Notes: a model not told the origin generated them from the sequence alone. A stretch of 64,000 nt of DNA from Schlesneria paludicola DSM 18645 (GCF_000255655.1 NZ_JH636434.1:3052716-3116715); one strand, 5' to 3'. Positions 34,860 to 45,567 are shown, counted from the stretch's first letter. Translations and numbers: made by a program.

Positions 34860-34891
34860 GGGGGTTGGATTTCCAGCCCCCCCTTTTTTTT
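34860..34891 (+). terminator. Intrinsic terminator of the H1-like gene
   Basis: A 10-bp stem, GGGGGTTGGA with TCCAGCCCCC (one wobble), has a two-base loop and is followed by eight T. It is the clearest rho-independent terminator in the window, 88 bp past the stop. Confidence 0.88.
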
Positions 34892-34945
34892 GCCTGCCTC
34901 CGATGGTTACGCCTCTCTGACACCCTTAGCCCGCGCTACGCCGCC

Positions 34946-37045
34946 ATGTCCGTGAATCCTTCCAGCGATCCATTGCAGACCCCCGCTCAGTTTGTTCGCG
35001 GAGTGGGTCCAGCGCGAGCCGAATTACTGGCGCGCATGCAGTTGATCACCGTCACGGACATGCTGTTCAACCTGCCGCGCGACATCCTTGATCTTTCACA
35101 CGTCACGCCTGTCTTTGAATTGAAGGAAGGCGAATTGCAGACCGTCTTCGGGGTCGTCGTCGATCGCGATGCCAAAGAGACCTCGACTGGCAAGACGATG
35201 GTTGCGGTCCTGCTGCAGGCCGATGGTGGATTCATCCGTGGAGTCTATTTCAACCAGCCTTACATGTTTAAGCGGTTCGAGCTGGGCCAACGGCTGCTGG
35301 TATCGGGCAAGCCCAAGTTCAGTTCGCGACGGTGGGAGTTTTCTCACCCACGCATCCAATGGCTGGGCGAAGACGATCCGGGTGATGGTGGCGGAATCCT
35401 GCCGGTCTACTCGCTGACCGAGGGGCTCGCACAGCATGAGATGCGGCGGTTGATGAAGGGGGTTGTCGAAGAATACGCTCACCTGATCCCCGACCCACTG
35501 CCGGAATCGTTTCGAGAACGGGCGCGCGTGATCGGGCTGGCAAATGCGCTGCAGCAAGCCCACCTTCCGAATACGGTCGACGAACACCGCTCTGGAATGC
35601 GCCGCATTCTGTTTGACGATCTGCTCGAGTTCCAATTGGGGCTGGCGATGCGCCGTCGGTTCTGGAAAAAGGATCGTCCCGCGATTCCCCTGCCGACGAC
35701 CGCGAAAGTGGATGCCCGCATCCGACGTTTGTTCCGGTTCCACTTCACGGCAGGACAGAACCACGCCGTCAATGAGATCAGTCAAGATCTCGCGAAAGAA
35801 CAGGCGATGCATCGCCTGCTTCAAGCGGACGTTGGAGCAGGGAAGACTGCTGTCGCTGTGTACTCAATGCTTGTGGCAATTGCTGCCGGAACTCAGGCGG
35901 TCATCATGGCCCCGACCGAAGTCCTGGCATCACAGCATTGGCAAACGATCGACCAGTTACTGGCCGAAAGTCGTGTCACCCGACGCTATCTGACAGGATC
36001 GCTGACCGCCGCACAGCGCCGAACCACGCTCGACGAAATCGCCACCGGGACCGCTCAGCTTGTGGTCGGTACTCAGGCGGTCATCCAGGACGCCGTTCGC
36101 TTTCACAAACTGGGGCTCGCAGTCATCGACGAACAGCATAAGTTTGGGGTGATGCAGCGAGCCAAGTTCAATAGCGGCGACGTTTCGCCCCATGTTCTCG
36201 TCATGACGGCAACACCGATTCCACGCAGCTTGTGTTTGACTCAATTTGGAGATCTCGACCTGACTTCGATCTCGGACTTGCCACCCGGTCGTCAAAAAGT
36301 TGTCACCAGTCGTGTCTTCGGACGAGGTTCGGTCCAGAAAGCATGGGAGTTCATCAAGAAGAAACTGGGTGAAGGCCGTCAGGCTTACGTCGTGTGCCCT
36401 CGCGTGGAAGAGAATGCCACATTGCCGATGGGCGTTGATGCGAGCGGGAGCGCCGAAGCCGTCTATCGAGAGTTGTCACAGGGCGAGTTCAAAGAGTTCC
36501 GAGTCGGACTCGTTCACGGCCAACAGGATCGTGACGCCCGATCACGCACGATGGATGCGTTTCGTGAAGGAGAGCTGGGCCTGCTGATCGCCACGACCGT
36601 CATCGAAGTGGGTGTCGATGTCCCCAATGCAACAGTGATGGTCATCAATCAGGCCGAACGATTCGGCCTGTCGCAACTGCACCAGCTACGGGGGCGGATT
36701 GGTCGCGGTAAGTTCCAGGGATACTGCTTCCTATTTTCGGACACCGACACTCCCGAGGCGACGAAACGATTGGCCGCCATGGAATCCACATCCGACGGTT
36801 TTCGGATCGCCGAGGTCGATTTCGAACTTCGCGGTCCGGGCGATGTGCTGGGCGTTCGGCAAAGCGGATCATTGCCGCTGCGAGTTGCGGATTTGATCCG
36901 CGATCGCGAACTGCTGCTGGAAGCGCGAACGGCGGCCTTCAATCTTGTCGAAACCGGCGAGTTCGACGAACCCGAGTACGCGCCCCTGAAGATTTGCGTG
37001 CTCGAACGCTTCAGCCAGATCATGAACCTTCCTCAAAGCGGCTGA
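34946..37045 (+). CDS. recG: ATP-dependent DNA helicase RecG
   Basis: This 699-residue protein starts at the ATG at 34,946. A TTG at 34,865 lies inside the terminator and is rejected. The N-terminal wedge/OB domain (about residues 1-240) precedes helicase motifs: Walker A in ADVGAGKTAVA, the DEQH box in AVIDEQHKFGV, TATPIPRSL (motif III), TTVIEVGVDVPNAT (motif V) and HQLRGRIGRG (motif VI). The C-terminal TRG region follows (FELRGPGDVLGVRQSG). RecG remodels stalled replication forks and Holliday junctions. It is a monocistronic gene followed by a hairpin. Confidence 0.96.
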   Translation: MSVNPSSDPLQTPAQFVRGVGPARAELLARMQLITVTDMLFNLPRDILDLSHVTPVFELKEGELQTVFGVVVDRDAKETSTGKTMVAVLLQADGGFIRGVYFNQPYMFKRFELGQRLLVSGKPKFSSRRWEFSHPRIQWLGEDDPGDGGGILPVYSLTEGLAQHEMRRLMKGVVEEYAHLIPDPLPESFRERARVIGLANALQQAHLPNTVDEHRSGMRRILFDDLLEFQLGLAMRRRFWKKDRPAIPLPTTAKVDARIRRLFRFHFTAGQNHAVNEISQDLAKEQAMHRLLQADVGAGKTAVAVYSMLVAIAAGTQAVIMAPTEVLASQHWQTIDQLLAESRVTRRYLTGSLTAAQRRTTLDEIATGTAQLVVGTQAVIQDAVRFHKLGLAVIDEQHKFGVMQRAKFNSGDVSPHVLVMTATPIPRSLCLTQFGDLDLTSISDLPPGRQKVVTSRVFGRGSVQKAWEFIKKKLGEGRQAYVVCPRVEENATLPMGVDASGSAEAVYRELSQGEFKEFRVGLVHGQQDRDARSRTMDAFREGELGLLIATTVIEVGVDVPNATVMVINQAERFGLSQLHQLRGRIGRGKFQGYCFLFSDTDTPEATKRLAAMESTSDGFRIAEVDFELRGPGDVLGVRQSGSLPLRVADLIRDRELLLEARTAAFNLVETGEFDEPEYAPLKICVLERFSQIMNLPQSG

Positions 37046-37053
37046 CATCAACG

Positions 37054-37090
37054 AACAGGCCCCATCAAGACGATCCTGACGGGGCCTGTT
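37054..37090 (+). terminator. Hairpin after recG
   Basis: A 10-bp stem, AACAGGCCCC with GGGGCCTGTT, lies 9 bases past the recG stop. There is no long T-run. Confidence 0.65.
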
Positions 37091-37193
37091 ACGAGACAGA
37101 TCAAACTTGGTGGGAGGGCGATGAGAGCCGTTAGCCCTCTTCGTGCCCTCCCGTTTTCTCACGCAATCAACGGGCAATCAGGAATGGCGTGCG

Positions 37194-37529
37194 TTACCGG
37201 ACATAGAAACCGAACCCAGGAGTGGTCACACCCACACCAACGCCTGGTCGACCATATCCGTAACCGCCATAACCATACCCCGCTTGCGGACCACAGCCGC
37301 CATAGCCATACCCGCCAACGGCAGGATACCCATAGATCGGAGCAGGAGCGACTACGACGGGTGGGCGGTAACCGTATCCACCGCCGTACCCACCACGATA
37401 TCCGTAGCCATGATTTCCATACCCATGACCATGGCCATGCCCATGACCGTAGTTCGCCGATGCCACTCCGGCGGACAGGACCAACATCGAAGCAACTGCC
37501 ACCATCCCGAGAACTGTTTTGCGTAACAT
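37194..37529 (-). CDS. Gly/Tyr/His-rich secreted protein
   Basis: This 111-residue protein starts at the ATG at 37,529, with AAGGGA about 8 bases upstream. The frame is open further but without a ribosome binding site. Residues 1-25 are a signal peptide (LGMVAVASMLVLSAGVASA). The mature part is low-complexity GYGYGG and GHGHGH runs around a proline segment (PPVVVAPAPIYGYP). Such proteins may be cell-envelope or metal-binding components, but the function is unknown. Confidence 0.78.
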   Translation of the reverse strand: MLRKTVLGMVAVASMLVLSAGVASANYGHGHGHGHGYGNHGYGYRGGYGGGYGYRPPVVVAPAPIYGYPAVGGYGYGGCGPQAGYGYGGYGYGRPGVGVGVTTPGFGFYVR

Positions 37530-38292
37530 GATTCTGTCCCTTTCTTGGAAACTGTTCATCATCCCGATCGCACGGCAGACAGGTAATCGCATGCAGCGTG
37601 CCAATAAATTGAAATACGATTTGTTGGGTTCGGAAGCGGCCGTGATCAGCACGCCATCGCGATCCGCTCCTGAGCCGACTTGCCCAGCAATGACCTGAGA
37701 AACAGGCAATTCTTGCTGACAGCCTTCATGCAGGCATCGCTCAAGCGTTGCACAGGAAATGGAGCACGACACGTAGCGACCACGGCGCATGTCATCGAAT
37801 TGATTGGAAATGACATCACTTATCGCCAGTTCGGCCGAATGCCCTCGCGCACGACCGTTCAGCCGAACGACGATTCCGAATAGTGCGACTCTACCGGCGG
37901 AACTTGAACCGTCCGTCCACACGATCTGAAGTTCGAGAATCGCCGCACGGCGACTCGTCGCAACGGAACAACGGAACGCGTTCAGCCGACGGAGGCTTCC
38001 GCGACGATGTCATGAATCCGGAATTTGCCCAAACAAGTGTTGAACAATCCGCGTCAAAAACGGCAAGGGAATCAAGAGTTGCCTTTATCCGCCAAGCAAG
38101 ATTTGGAATACTCTCAAGTGGCGGGAGACAATTCAGTCTGAACATTCAGGAGTGTCGGGCAAGCAACAGGACTTTGTCGGCGCAAGCCAGCACACCTGAC
38201 CTAAGGAAGATGAGCGAGATTCCGGCGACAGGGCTTACCCAGACGCCGTGGCAGGACGACAACGACTTTCTGGTATCGAGGAATTGATAGAC
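37530..38292. other. Intergenic stretch with no recognised gene
   Basis: About 760 bp lie between the divergent Gly-rich and aminotransferase genes. Open frames here lack good starts and look like chance. Promoters for both genes are expected, but no clear elements were identified. Confidence 0.5.
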
Positions 38293-39684
38293 GTGACGCA
38301 CTTGATTGAATTCGCGGGTGAAACGCAGTCCAACGCCGTTCGCCGAGTTATCGCTGAGACCGAGCCGGTCGCGTTACGAACCTTCACGCCATCGCAAGCC
38401 GTCTTCGCCAAATCCGCAGGTGTCTTTCATTGGACTCCAGAAGGTCGAACGCTGTACGACTATTCCTCCGGTGTGCTGGTCGCCAATCTGGGCCACAATC
38501 CCAAACGGTGGATGCAGTCCTTTGGAAAATATATGGGATGGTCGGCGGACCTGTTCAGCGGCAAGCCGGCGCAAGCGGATGACTACGTCCCGGCACTGAC
38601 GATGACGGCCTATAACGGAATCACGGAAGTCGAGACCCAGGCCGTGCAGCGGTTGCTCGCCAATCTGCATCGAAGCCCCGGCAGCAATCGATTGAACACG
38701 ATCGTCTGGGCCGCCTCGGGCTCAGAAGCGATCCAGAAGGCGCTGTGGGCCTCATTGGCCCGCGATCGGACCCGCGACATGATCGTGGCAACGCGATTTG
38801 GCTTTCATGGAAAGAAGGGGCTGGCGAACGCCGTCACCGGCTCAGAGAAGGATGCCGAACGTGACCCGCGCGTGAAATTCATCAGCTTTCCGATGGAAGA
38901 GATTCTGGACGCGGGTTATCGCACCGATTCCGTCAATCTCGATCGATACCGCAATGAACTCGACGAGTTGTGGCGGCAGTTTGGTCGAAAGCTGACCTGC
39001 TTGATCACCGAGCCTTATCTTGGCGGGGGCGGCAGCTTCCACCCTCCTGCGGGTTATCACCAGATGCTGCAGCAGTTCTGTCGAGAGCACGACATGCTGT
39101 TCATCTTCGACGAAGTGCAGGCCAACTTCGGACGCACCGGTGCGATGTACGCCTTCGAAGCGTACGGGGTTGAACCCGACATGGTCGTCCTGGGGAAAGG
39201 ACTGGGGAATGGCGTGCCCGTCGCGGCAGTCGCCACGCGAGGCGATGTCTTTGGCGTGATGAAATACGGCGAAGCCTCGGACACCTGGAGCGCAAACCCA
39301 CTTTCCTGTGCCGCGGTGCTTGCGACGCTCGACGAGTTTGAATCGACCGAAGTCTTAAAACATACGCGTGAATTGACCCCGATTTTCCTTAAGGGGCTTG
39401 AGCGTCTGAAGTCGACCGGCCTGGTCAATCACGTCCGCGGTGAAGGCCTGGTCTTCGGATTCGAATGCGCACCATTCGGTTCGTTGACCCCGGCGGAAGT
39501 CGCTGCAAAGATCGTTGAAGCGTGTTACATCGGCCGGGACAACGTTGGAATTCACTTGCTGGGAGCGCTCGCCGGCAAAGTCTTACGCGTCAGCCCGCCG
39601 CTGACGATTACGACTGCCGAGGCCAACCACTCGCTCGAATTGCTGTACGATCTCGTGTCATCGCTGGCGAAGAAACTGAAATGA
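38293..39684 (+). CDS. Class III pyridoxal-phosphate aminotransferase
   Basis: This 463-residue protein starts at the GTG at 38,293, chosen because GAGGA lies about 9 bases upstream. An upstream GTG at 38,248 would add 15 residues. It shows class III features: the glycine-rich substrate region GVFHWTPEGRTLYDYSSGVL, FIFDEVQANFGRTGAMYAFE with the cofactor Asp, and the Schiff-base lysine in VVLGKGLGNGVPVAAV. The family includes ornithine, acetylornithine and 4-aminobutyrate aminotransferases, and the exact substrate is not clear. It is convergent with the glycosyltransferase gene. Confidence 0.9.
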   Translation: MTHLIEFAGETQSNAVRRVIAETEPVALRTFTPSQAVFAKSAGVFHWTPEGRTLYDYSSGVLVANLGHNPKRWMQSFGKYMGWSADLFSGKPAQADDYVPALTMTAYNGITEVETQAVQRLLANLHRSPGSNRLNTIVWAASGSEAIQKALWASLARDRTRDMIVATRFGFHGKKGLANAVTGSEKDAERDPRVKFISFPMEEILDAGYRTDSVNLDRYRNELDELWRQFGRKLTCLITEPYLGGGGSFHPPAGYHQMLQQFCREHDMLFIFDEVQANFGRTGAMYAFEAYGVEPDMVVLGKGLGNGVPVAAVATRGDVFGVMKYGEASDTWSANPLSCAAVLATLDEFESTEVLKHTRELTPIFLKGLERLKSTGLVNHVRGEGLVFGFECAPFGSLTPAEVAAKIVEACYIGRDNVGIHLLGALAGKVLRVSPPLTITTAEANHSLELLYDLVSSLAKKLK

Positions 39685-39741
39685 GTGCCGTTCATTCGGA
39701 TCGGGTGACCTCTTCGTCCGATCCGATTTACTTCCGCGAAA

Positions 39742-40860
39742 TCACGCCGAGACAGCCAGATCGAGAGTTCGACGTTTCGATAGACAATTTTCAATCGCGG
39801 AAAGTGCGTCGGGTGTGCCGTTCAGCTGTCCGATGAGCGGTGTCAGATTGCGGCGGTAGTCATCCAGTTGACTCAAAAACTGCGTCAGCCGTTCTGACCG
39901 GAAGGACTCAATGACCGTCCAGTCACCTGCCCCCATCTGTTTCAAGAAACAGGCGTTGATCTGCTGTTCGTGGTGCATTCCCTCAGGCAGCGCGAAGAAC
40001 GGCTTCCCTAAGTGCAGTGCTTCACCCAGCAATTGATTTCCAGCGGCGCTGACGATGGCGTGACAGTGGGTCAGGTCATGGACGAACTTTTGCTCGTCAA
40101 TGGCGTGATATGTCAGTCCACCGCGCGGCGGCAATGAACCAAGCCCATAAATGCGAATCGGCCAACCGCAACGTGCCAGAGCATCAATCACGCTCGGCGG
40201 GGTATTGGGGCGCAGATAGGACAAGAGATAGTCGCCCGTCGTAGATATCGCCGAAACAATCTCACTCCGCAGCATCGGACCGACTTGTCGGACATGCTCA
40301 AAGCCACGTTTGAGCGGAGGCGAGTAAAATGACGACACGACCGGTACCGCATTGTCCCAGCCGTAAAACCATCTCACCGCCCAGCTCATCCACCATGCAT
40401 AGCGGCGGAGAACGAGTGGAAGCTTTCCAAGATCGTAGGCCAGCAACACATGCTGATGATCGAGGCTCATCCAAGGCAGTCCGGTCAGCTTCGCCGCGCG
40501 CGGCAAGATCGGCTCGAAGTCGGCGATCGCCAGATCGGGCCGCTCCAATTCGATTTGGCGACACATCGCCTGGACGAGTGTTGGCAGTTCACGCATGGCG
40601 AACGTCAATGCGCCGGCGGTCGATTTGAACAGATCGAGCCTTCCACCGGTGTAGTGAAAATTGAGCCCCAGCACGCGAATCAGCTTCACGTTCGCAAATC
40701 GCCCGTCACCATACTGGCGAACGAGAAAATCGTACGCATCACCAGGAGCGAACAGCACCAATTCGTGCTGATGACGCAGTTGCTCGACAAGTGCCAGGAC
40801 ACGGACGGCATGCCCACGCCCCTCGCCGGCCATGCTGTAGAAGATCTTTGCCACCCGCAT
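39742..40860 (-). CDS. Glycosyltransferase (GT1/MurG-like superfamily)
   Basis: This 372-residue protein has the N-terminal nucleotide-sugar transferase pattern (KIFYSMAGEGRGHAVRVLAL) and the C-terminal GT-B donor-site region (HAIVSAAGNQLLGEALHLGK, then PFFALPEGMHHEQQINA). The acceptor and donor are unknown. AAGGAG directly abuts the ATG at 40,860, which is too close. The GTG two codons later (40,854) has a spacing of six and may be the true start. It is likely a cytoplasmic or membrane-associated enzyme of glycolipid or cell-envelope synthesis. Confidence 0.82.
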   Translation of the reverse strand: MRVAKIFYSMAGEGRGHAVRVLALVEQLRHQHELVLFAPGDAYDFLVRQYGDGRFANVKLIRVLGLNFHYTGGRLDLFKSTAGALTFAMRELPTLVQAMCRQIELERPDLAIADFEPILPRAAKLTGLPWMSLDHQHVLLAYDLGKLPLVLRRYAWWMSWAVRWFYGWDNAVPVVSSFYSPPLKRGFEHVRQVGPMLRSEIVSAISTTGDYLLSYLRPNTPPSVIDALARCGWPIRIYGLGSLPPRGGLTYHAIDEQKFVHDLTHCHAIVSAAGNQLLGEALHLGKPFFALPEGMHHEQQINACFLKQMGAGDWTVIESFRSERLTQFLSQLDDYRRNLTPLIGQLNGTPDALSAIENCLSKRRTLDLAVSA

Positions 40861-41012
40861 CTCCTTACACTGAGCGACCTCGGTCGGCGGGAGTATACAC
40901 TCGAACGCGGGAAAATGTCGTCATCAGCCTTCGCCGGGGCAGGCGCACTTGATGCAATACAGGGAACGGATACGATCGAAAGACCGACAAGTTTTCATCC
41001 AGGATAACGACC

Positions 41013-41531
41013 ATGAACAGCGTTCAGCTTCGCGAACTTCAAGCCCCCTTGAAGAACCAATTCAAAGACAATCCTGCGTCCGCCCTGCAGACATTGCGTG
41101 CCGTCGGCACCTTGGGGCCGGATGTGACCTGCGAGTTGATCTTCTCGGTCCCTCCGCAGACAGCGGGACTGCATCCCTGCGCCGGAGGCGATGGAACCAA
41201 GGCTTGCTCTGCCGAAATGCTGCTGCATGCGCTTGTCGGATGTGCGGCGGTCACGCTGGGTGCCGTGGCAACGGCCATGGAGATCCCGATACGAGGCGGC
41301 CAAGTTGTCGCAGAAGGTGACGTCGATTTTCGCGGCACTCTGGGGATCAGTCGAGACGTCCCTGTCGGCTTCCAAGAGATTCGCCTGGCGTTTCAACTCG
41401 ATACGGACGCCGCGCCAGAAAAGGTGGAAAAGCTGATCGAACTTGCAGAGCGTTACTGCGTTGTCTACCAAACGTTGAAGAACTCACCACGGGTCATCAG
41501 TCGGTCTGAGCGGGTCACCCACGAGGCCTAA
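41013..41531 (+). CDS. OsmC/Ohr-family protein
   Basis: This 172-residue protein starts at the ATG at 41,013, with AGGA 9 bases upstream. The two conserved redox cysteines are present, in LLHALVGCAAVTLGAVA and ELAERYCVVYQTL. OsmC-type proteins reduce organic or fatty-acid hydroperoxides using thiols. It is a single cytoplasmic gene, convergent with the acetolactate synthase gene, sharing the terminator at 41,588. Confidence 0.9.
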   Translation: MNSVQLRELQAPLKNQFKDNPASALQTLRAVGTLGPDVTCELIFSVPPQTAGLHPCAGGDGTKACSAEMLLHALVGCAAVTLGAVATAMEIPIRGGQVVAEGDVDFRGTLGISRDVPVGFQEIRLAFQLDTDAAPEKVEKLIELAERYCVVYQTLKNSPRVISRSERVTHEA

Positions 41532-41587
41532 TAGCGAGCAAGATCGTCAAACGGAATCTGCGGCGATGATCAACGATCGCCTGCCGT

Positions 41588-41638
41588 TCAAAACAAAAAC
41601 CCCCTCGACCAGCTTCCTGCGGAAGGATGATCGAGGGG
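41588..41638 (-). terminator. Intrinsic terminator of the acetolactate synthase gene
   Basis: The stem CCCCTCGA/TCGAGGGG reads on the minus strand into a T-rich tail (GGTTTTTGTTTT). It is placed between the convergent stops and probably serves the minus-strand gene mainly. Confidence 0.75.
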
Positions 41639-41666
41639 ATTTGGATTTCAGGCCGATGCAGACAGA

Positions 41667-43454
41667 CTATTCGATGATGATATCTTTCACCGTCTTACCA
41701 CCGGGAATCATCGGCAGAACGTGTTCCTGGTAAGGACAGATCACGTCGAGCAGATACGGGCCGTCATGTTCCAGCATTTTCTTGAGAGCAGCAGGGAACT
41801 CTCGCTTGCTGCGAACCTGAGCCGCCTCAAGCCCGAACCCCTTGGCAATCTGGACGAAGTTGGGATAGGTCTCTTCATAGTGACCGCCAGCCCCCGCACC
41901 GACCGCTTCTGGATGATCGACGGGACCGAGGTAGGTATGAGCGCGGCTTCCTTCGAGGAACCGATCTTCCCACTGCATCACCATCCCGAGGTGCTGATTG
42001 TTCAGCAGCAGCGTCTTCACGGGCAGATTCTCGCACTTCAATGTGGCAAGTTCCTGCACATTCATCAGCATGCAACCGTCGCCGTCGATATCAACCACCA
42101 GTGATTCCGGATGCGCGGCTTGCACACCCATCGCCGCGGGCAGTCCGAAGCCCATCGTTCCCAATCCGGAACTACTGAGCCAGCGACGTGGTCGATCAAA
42201 CTTGTAAAATTGTGCGGCCCACATCTGATGCTGGCCCACACCGACGGTGATGTAGGTATCACGTTGCTTGGTTTGTCGCCAAAGCTCTTCGATCGCGTAC
42301 TGCGGAATGATGAAATCGCCGCTGTCTTTGACCTGCAGCGGATACTGCTTCTTCCAGCCTCGCAGGGTCTCCCACCAGGCGTCGATCTGCGGCACATCGT
42401 CGTCCGCGATCATGGCGTTCAAACCTTGCAGCACTTCTTTGATATTCGCGACAACCGCGATATCGGCGCGTTTGTTCTTATGGAGTTCGGACGGATCGAT
42501 ATCAACGTGCACAATCTTGCCGTGCTTGGCGAACTCGCTGAGCTTGCCGGTGACGCGATCGTCGAAGCGAACGCCGAACGCCAACAGCAAATCAGCGTCA
42601 TTGATCGCGTAGTTCGAATAGACCGTCCCGTGCATCCCCAACATGTGCAACGATTGATCGTCATCGCCGGGGAAGCAGCCAATGCCCATCACGGTTGTCG
42701 CGACGGGAATCCCTGTCTTACGTGCGAACTTGGTGAACTCTTCCGAAGCGTTCGCTTGGATGATTCCGCCGCCGGCATAGAAAATCGGCTTCTTCGATTC
42801 GCGAATCATTTTCAGGATTGCGCGAATCTGGTTCGGATGCGGACGGCGCACTTCCGGGTGATAGCCGGGAAGATTCATCTCGGGATCGTAGTCGACTTCC
42901 CAAGTCACTTCGTTCAACTGAACGTCCTTTGGAACGTCAATCAACACGGGACCAGGACGACCGGTACGAGCGATATAAAACGCTTCTTTGATAATACGGG
43001 GAATATCTTCGGTCTTGGTCACCAGATAATGGTGCTTGGTGATCGCGCGACAGATTTCCACCATCGGCGTTTCCTGGAACGCATCGCTGCCGATCAGATG
43101 CGTGGGCACCTGAGCCGAGATCGCCACCATCGGAATGCTGTCCATCTTGGCATCGGCAATGGCCGTCACGAGATTCGTCGCACCAGGACCGCTGGTCCCC
43201 ATGCACACACCGACCAAATCGGTCGTTCTCGAGACTCCTTGAGCGGCAAAGGCGCCACCTTGTTCATGTCGTGGCAGGATCGTGCGAATATCCGCACTGC
43301 GATGAGTTAGCGACTGGTGCAACGGCATGCTGCAACCGCCGGGGTAAGCGAAAATGACATTCGTTCCATGACGAATGAGGCATTCTACGAATACGTCGGC
43401 CCCGGTCAGCGTTCGCGTGGTGGTAGAAACGGGCTGGCTGGTGATGGTCGACAC
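41667..43454 (-). CDS. ilvB: Acetolactate synthase, large (catalytic) subunit
   Basis: This 595-residue thiamine-diphosphate enzyme starts at a GTG at 43,454, with GAGGGA about 9 bases upstream. The catalytic glutamate sits in [30 protein letters not shown] is the conserved FAD/substrate region, and the cofactor motif is [15 protein letters not shown] with [15 protein letters not shown]. It makes acetolactate or acetohydroxybutyrate, the first common step of valine, leucine and isoleucine synthesis. No small regulatory subunit gene adjoins it here. It is divergent from the DUF1501 gene. Confidence 0.94.
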   Translation of the reverse strand: MSTITSQPVSTTTRTLTGADVFVECLIRHGTNVIFAYPGGCSMPLHQSLTHRSADIRTILPRHEQGGAFAAQGVSRTTDLVGVCMGTSGPGATNLVTAIADAKMDSIPMVAISAQVPTHLIGSDAFQETPMVEICRAITKHHYLVTKTEDIPRIIKEAFYIARTGRPGPVLIDVPKDVQLNEVTWEVDYDPEMNLPGYHPEVRRPHPNQIRAILKMIRESKKPIFYAGGGIIQANASEEFTKFARKTGIPVATTVMGIGCFPGDDDQSLHMLGMHGTVYSNYAINDADLLLAFGVRFDDRVTGKLSEFAKHGKIVHVDIDPSELHKNKRADIAVVANIKEVLQGLNAMIADDDVPQIDAWWETLRGWKKQYPLQVKDSGDFIIPQYAIEELWRQTKQRDTYITVGVGQHQMWAAQFYKFDRPRRWLSSSGLGTMGFGLPAAMGVQAAHPESLVVDIDGDGCMLMNVQELATLKCENLPVKTLLLNNQHLGMVMQWEDRFLEGSRAHTYLGPVDHPEAVGAGAGGHYEETYPNFVQIAKGFGLEAAQVRSKREFPAALKKMLEHDGPYLLDVICPYQEHVLPMIPGGKTVKDIIIE

Positions 43455-43982
43455 GATCAGAATCCCTCAATCGAACGGTAAGCCCCGGTGATGTACTGGG
43501 GCAAAGAACTGGCAGACGCTCGCTGCCACAAACGACTCACAAGTCTATCCATTGCGATTCTCAGATTCGAGCCTTCTTTTTGAATCTGGCGTAATCGACT
43601 ATTGCAAAACAAGTTAAAGCAAACGCAGCGAACTGGCCACTCGAGTTTCTGTGGGACGCCACGTCGCCCCATTTCTTCACGAAAACGGGCGTCGCACGTC
43701 GCGACAGTCTTCAATGGCTGCAATCCCTGCAGATGAATGAGGCTCGATCGTCGAACAGGTTCGGTGGCGTCACAAACCTTCGTCGGTAAATAGAAGTATC
43801 GGCGGGAAACAGTGATTTCGATACTCGCCGAGAAAAACGGGCGATAAGATCTTGCAGGAAAAGAAATTCCATCCGAAAGACCTCTCACCAGGTGGCGGGA
43901 CCAGCACCGCATTTGCGTTCAAAGACCGATTGTCCCAAAACACGACTGAACGAATCACGACTGAACTCATGAGGTGCGGTTG
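43455..43982. other. Divergent intergenic region
   Basis: This is 528 bp between ilvB and the first DUF1501 gene. No credible gene was seen. It should carry the promoters of both, but no clear operator or riboswitch was recognised. Confidence 0.5.
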
Positions 43983-45353
43983 ATGAACACGCCTTCCTTA
44001 CTCGCCTCAACCGCCCTGTCGCGTCGCCATTGCCTGAAATGGGGTGGGTTGCTGGCGGGCACGTCAACATGGCCTGCGGCGGGACTGGCGGCGGAGGCGA
44101 ATGTGCGACGTCCTGCGAGAGCCTGCATTCTGGTCTATTTGCTGGGTGGTCCGCCTCATTTGGACATGTTTGACCTGAAACCGGAAGCGCCGGTGGAAGT
44201 CCGCGGACCGTTTTCGCCCATTTCGACCAGTGTGCCCGATTTGCAGATCTGCGAGCACCTGCCGAAGCTTGCAGCGCGCGCTCACCGATTCGCATTATTG
44301 CGTGCGGTAAGCCATCCCAACGCTCATCACACACCGATGATCTACTACACACTGACGGGACGACATGTCGATCAGCCAGAAATCGACAACGACATCAGCC
44401 CACCGCGGCGAACGGACTTCCCGAACATCGGATCGATCATCGCGAAGCGGAAGCCCGCACCCAGCGGCCTGCCAGGTTGTCTGGCGGTGCCCGAGCTCGG
44501 AATTCGCTCGAATGAGGACAACATTCGAGCGGCCGATCCTCTGCGAGGTGGACGAGGGGGATTCCTGGGACAGGCCTATGACCCGTTCATCCTGAACGGC
44601 GATCCGCGAATGGCCAAATCACTACCCGAAGTCGTGTTGCCAGAGGACGTCGATCGATTGCGATTCGACCGACGACTGGCACTCCTTTCGACCATCAATT
44701 CCCGTCATCCGGCCGGCAGCAGATCGAGTCCGTTCGATTTGCTTCAAAGCACCGCGGTTCGACTGACGGGATCGCCCACGGACGAACGTCTGTATTCCGT
44801 CGACCGCGAACCGGACCGTGTCCGAGACCGCTACGGCCGACATCGTTTTGGCCAGAGTCTGTTACTGGCCCGACGATTCGTCGAGGCTGGAGTTCCATTT
44901 GTCAGCATCTACTTCAATCACATGACACGTTGCGATGGGTGGGACACGCACGGCAAGAATTTCGAAGGCTGCGAACAGGAGCTGCTGCCGATCGTCGATC
45001 AAGGCCTGTCGGGACTCATGGACGATTTGACGGAACGAGGCCTGTTCGACGACGTCCTCGTCGCGTGCTACGGTGAATTCGGGCGCACGCCGAAGATCAA
45101 CAAAGACGCTGGCCGCGATCATTGGGGGCACTGCTCATCGACCTGGTTGTGCGGCGGCGGGATTCGCGGCGGCGCCGTCTTCGGTGAATCGGATGCACTG
45201 GCCGCCTATCCGAAGGCCAACAAGGTTGATCCGATCGATGTTCACGCGACCCTGTTTCATCGGCTGGGACTCGACCCGGGCACGGAAATCGTCGACGCAT
45301 TGTCTCGACCTCACGCCATCAGCCAGGGCCGAGTCATTGATGCGATTCTTTAG
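43983..45353 (+). CDS. DUF1501 protein (Tat-exported, sulfatase-like fold)
   Basis: This 456-residue protein starts at the ATG at 43,983, with GAGG about 9 bases upstream. A GTG three codons earlier is rejected. The Tat-like leader is SRRHCLKWGGLLAGT. Signature DUF1501 segments are present: LVYLLGGPPHLDMFDLKPEA, RRFVEAGVPFVSIYF, DGWDTHGKNFEG and VACYGEFGRTPKIN followed by GRDHWGH. The fold belongs to the alkaline phosphatase/sulfatase group and the substrate is unknown. A second DUF1501 gene follows 214 bp downstream. Confidence 0.92.
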   Translation: MNTPSLLASTALSRRHCLKWGGLLAGTSTWPAAGLAAEANVRRPARACILVYLLGGPPHLDMFDLKPEAPVEVRGPFSPISTSVPDLQICEHLPKLAARAHRFALLRAVSHPNAHHTPMIYYTLTGRHVDQPEIDNDISPPRRTDFPNIGSIIAKRKPAPSGLPGCLAVPELGIRSNEDNIRAADPLRGGRGGFLGQAYDPFILNGDPRMAKSLPEVVLPEDVDRLRFDRRLALLSTINSRHPAGSRSSPFDLLQSTAVRLTGSPTDERLYSVDREPDRVRDRYGRHRFGQSLLLARRFVEAGVPFVSIYFNHMTRCDGWDTHGKNFEGCEQELLPIVDQGLSGLMDDLTERGLFDDVLVACYGEFGRTPKINKDAGRDHWGHCSSTWLCGGGIRGGAVFGESDALAAYPKANKVDPIDVHATLFHRLGLDPGTEIVDALSRPHAISQGRVIDAIL

Positions 45354-45567
45354 AATCGCCGTTTGCGAAGTCTGGCGCGGATTCAATGGATCGAAAATCC
45401 ATTCCTCACATCGAACTTTTGCTATACTTGGTGTGTGAGCCCCTGCGTGAAAAATGGGAGTCTCACACAGAAATCCGCGACGACTCGCAAAACCGCGACA
45501 CAATCAAAACCAGCCGTGAACAGACGTCGCCAAGCGACTGATCAGATACCGCCACGAGGTCAAGACG

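Noticed and set aside
34865-34945. Upstream TTG start for recG
   Set aside because: It overlaps the intrinsic terminator of the preceding gene, and the added residues do not resemble RecG.
42111-43310. Long plus-strand open frame of about 400 codons
   Set aside because: It lies wholly antisense to ilvB, whose motifs are complete. The frame has no recognisable domain and reflects high GC content.
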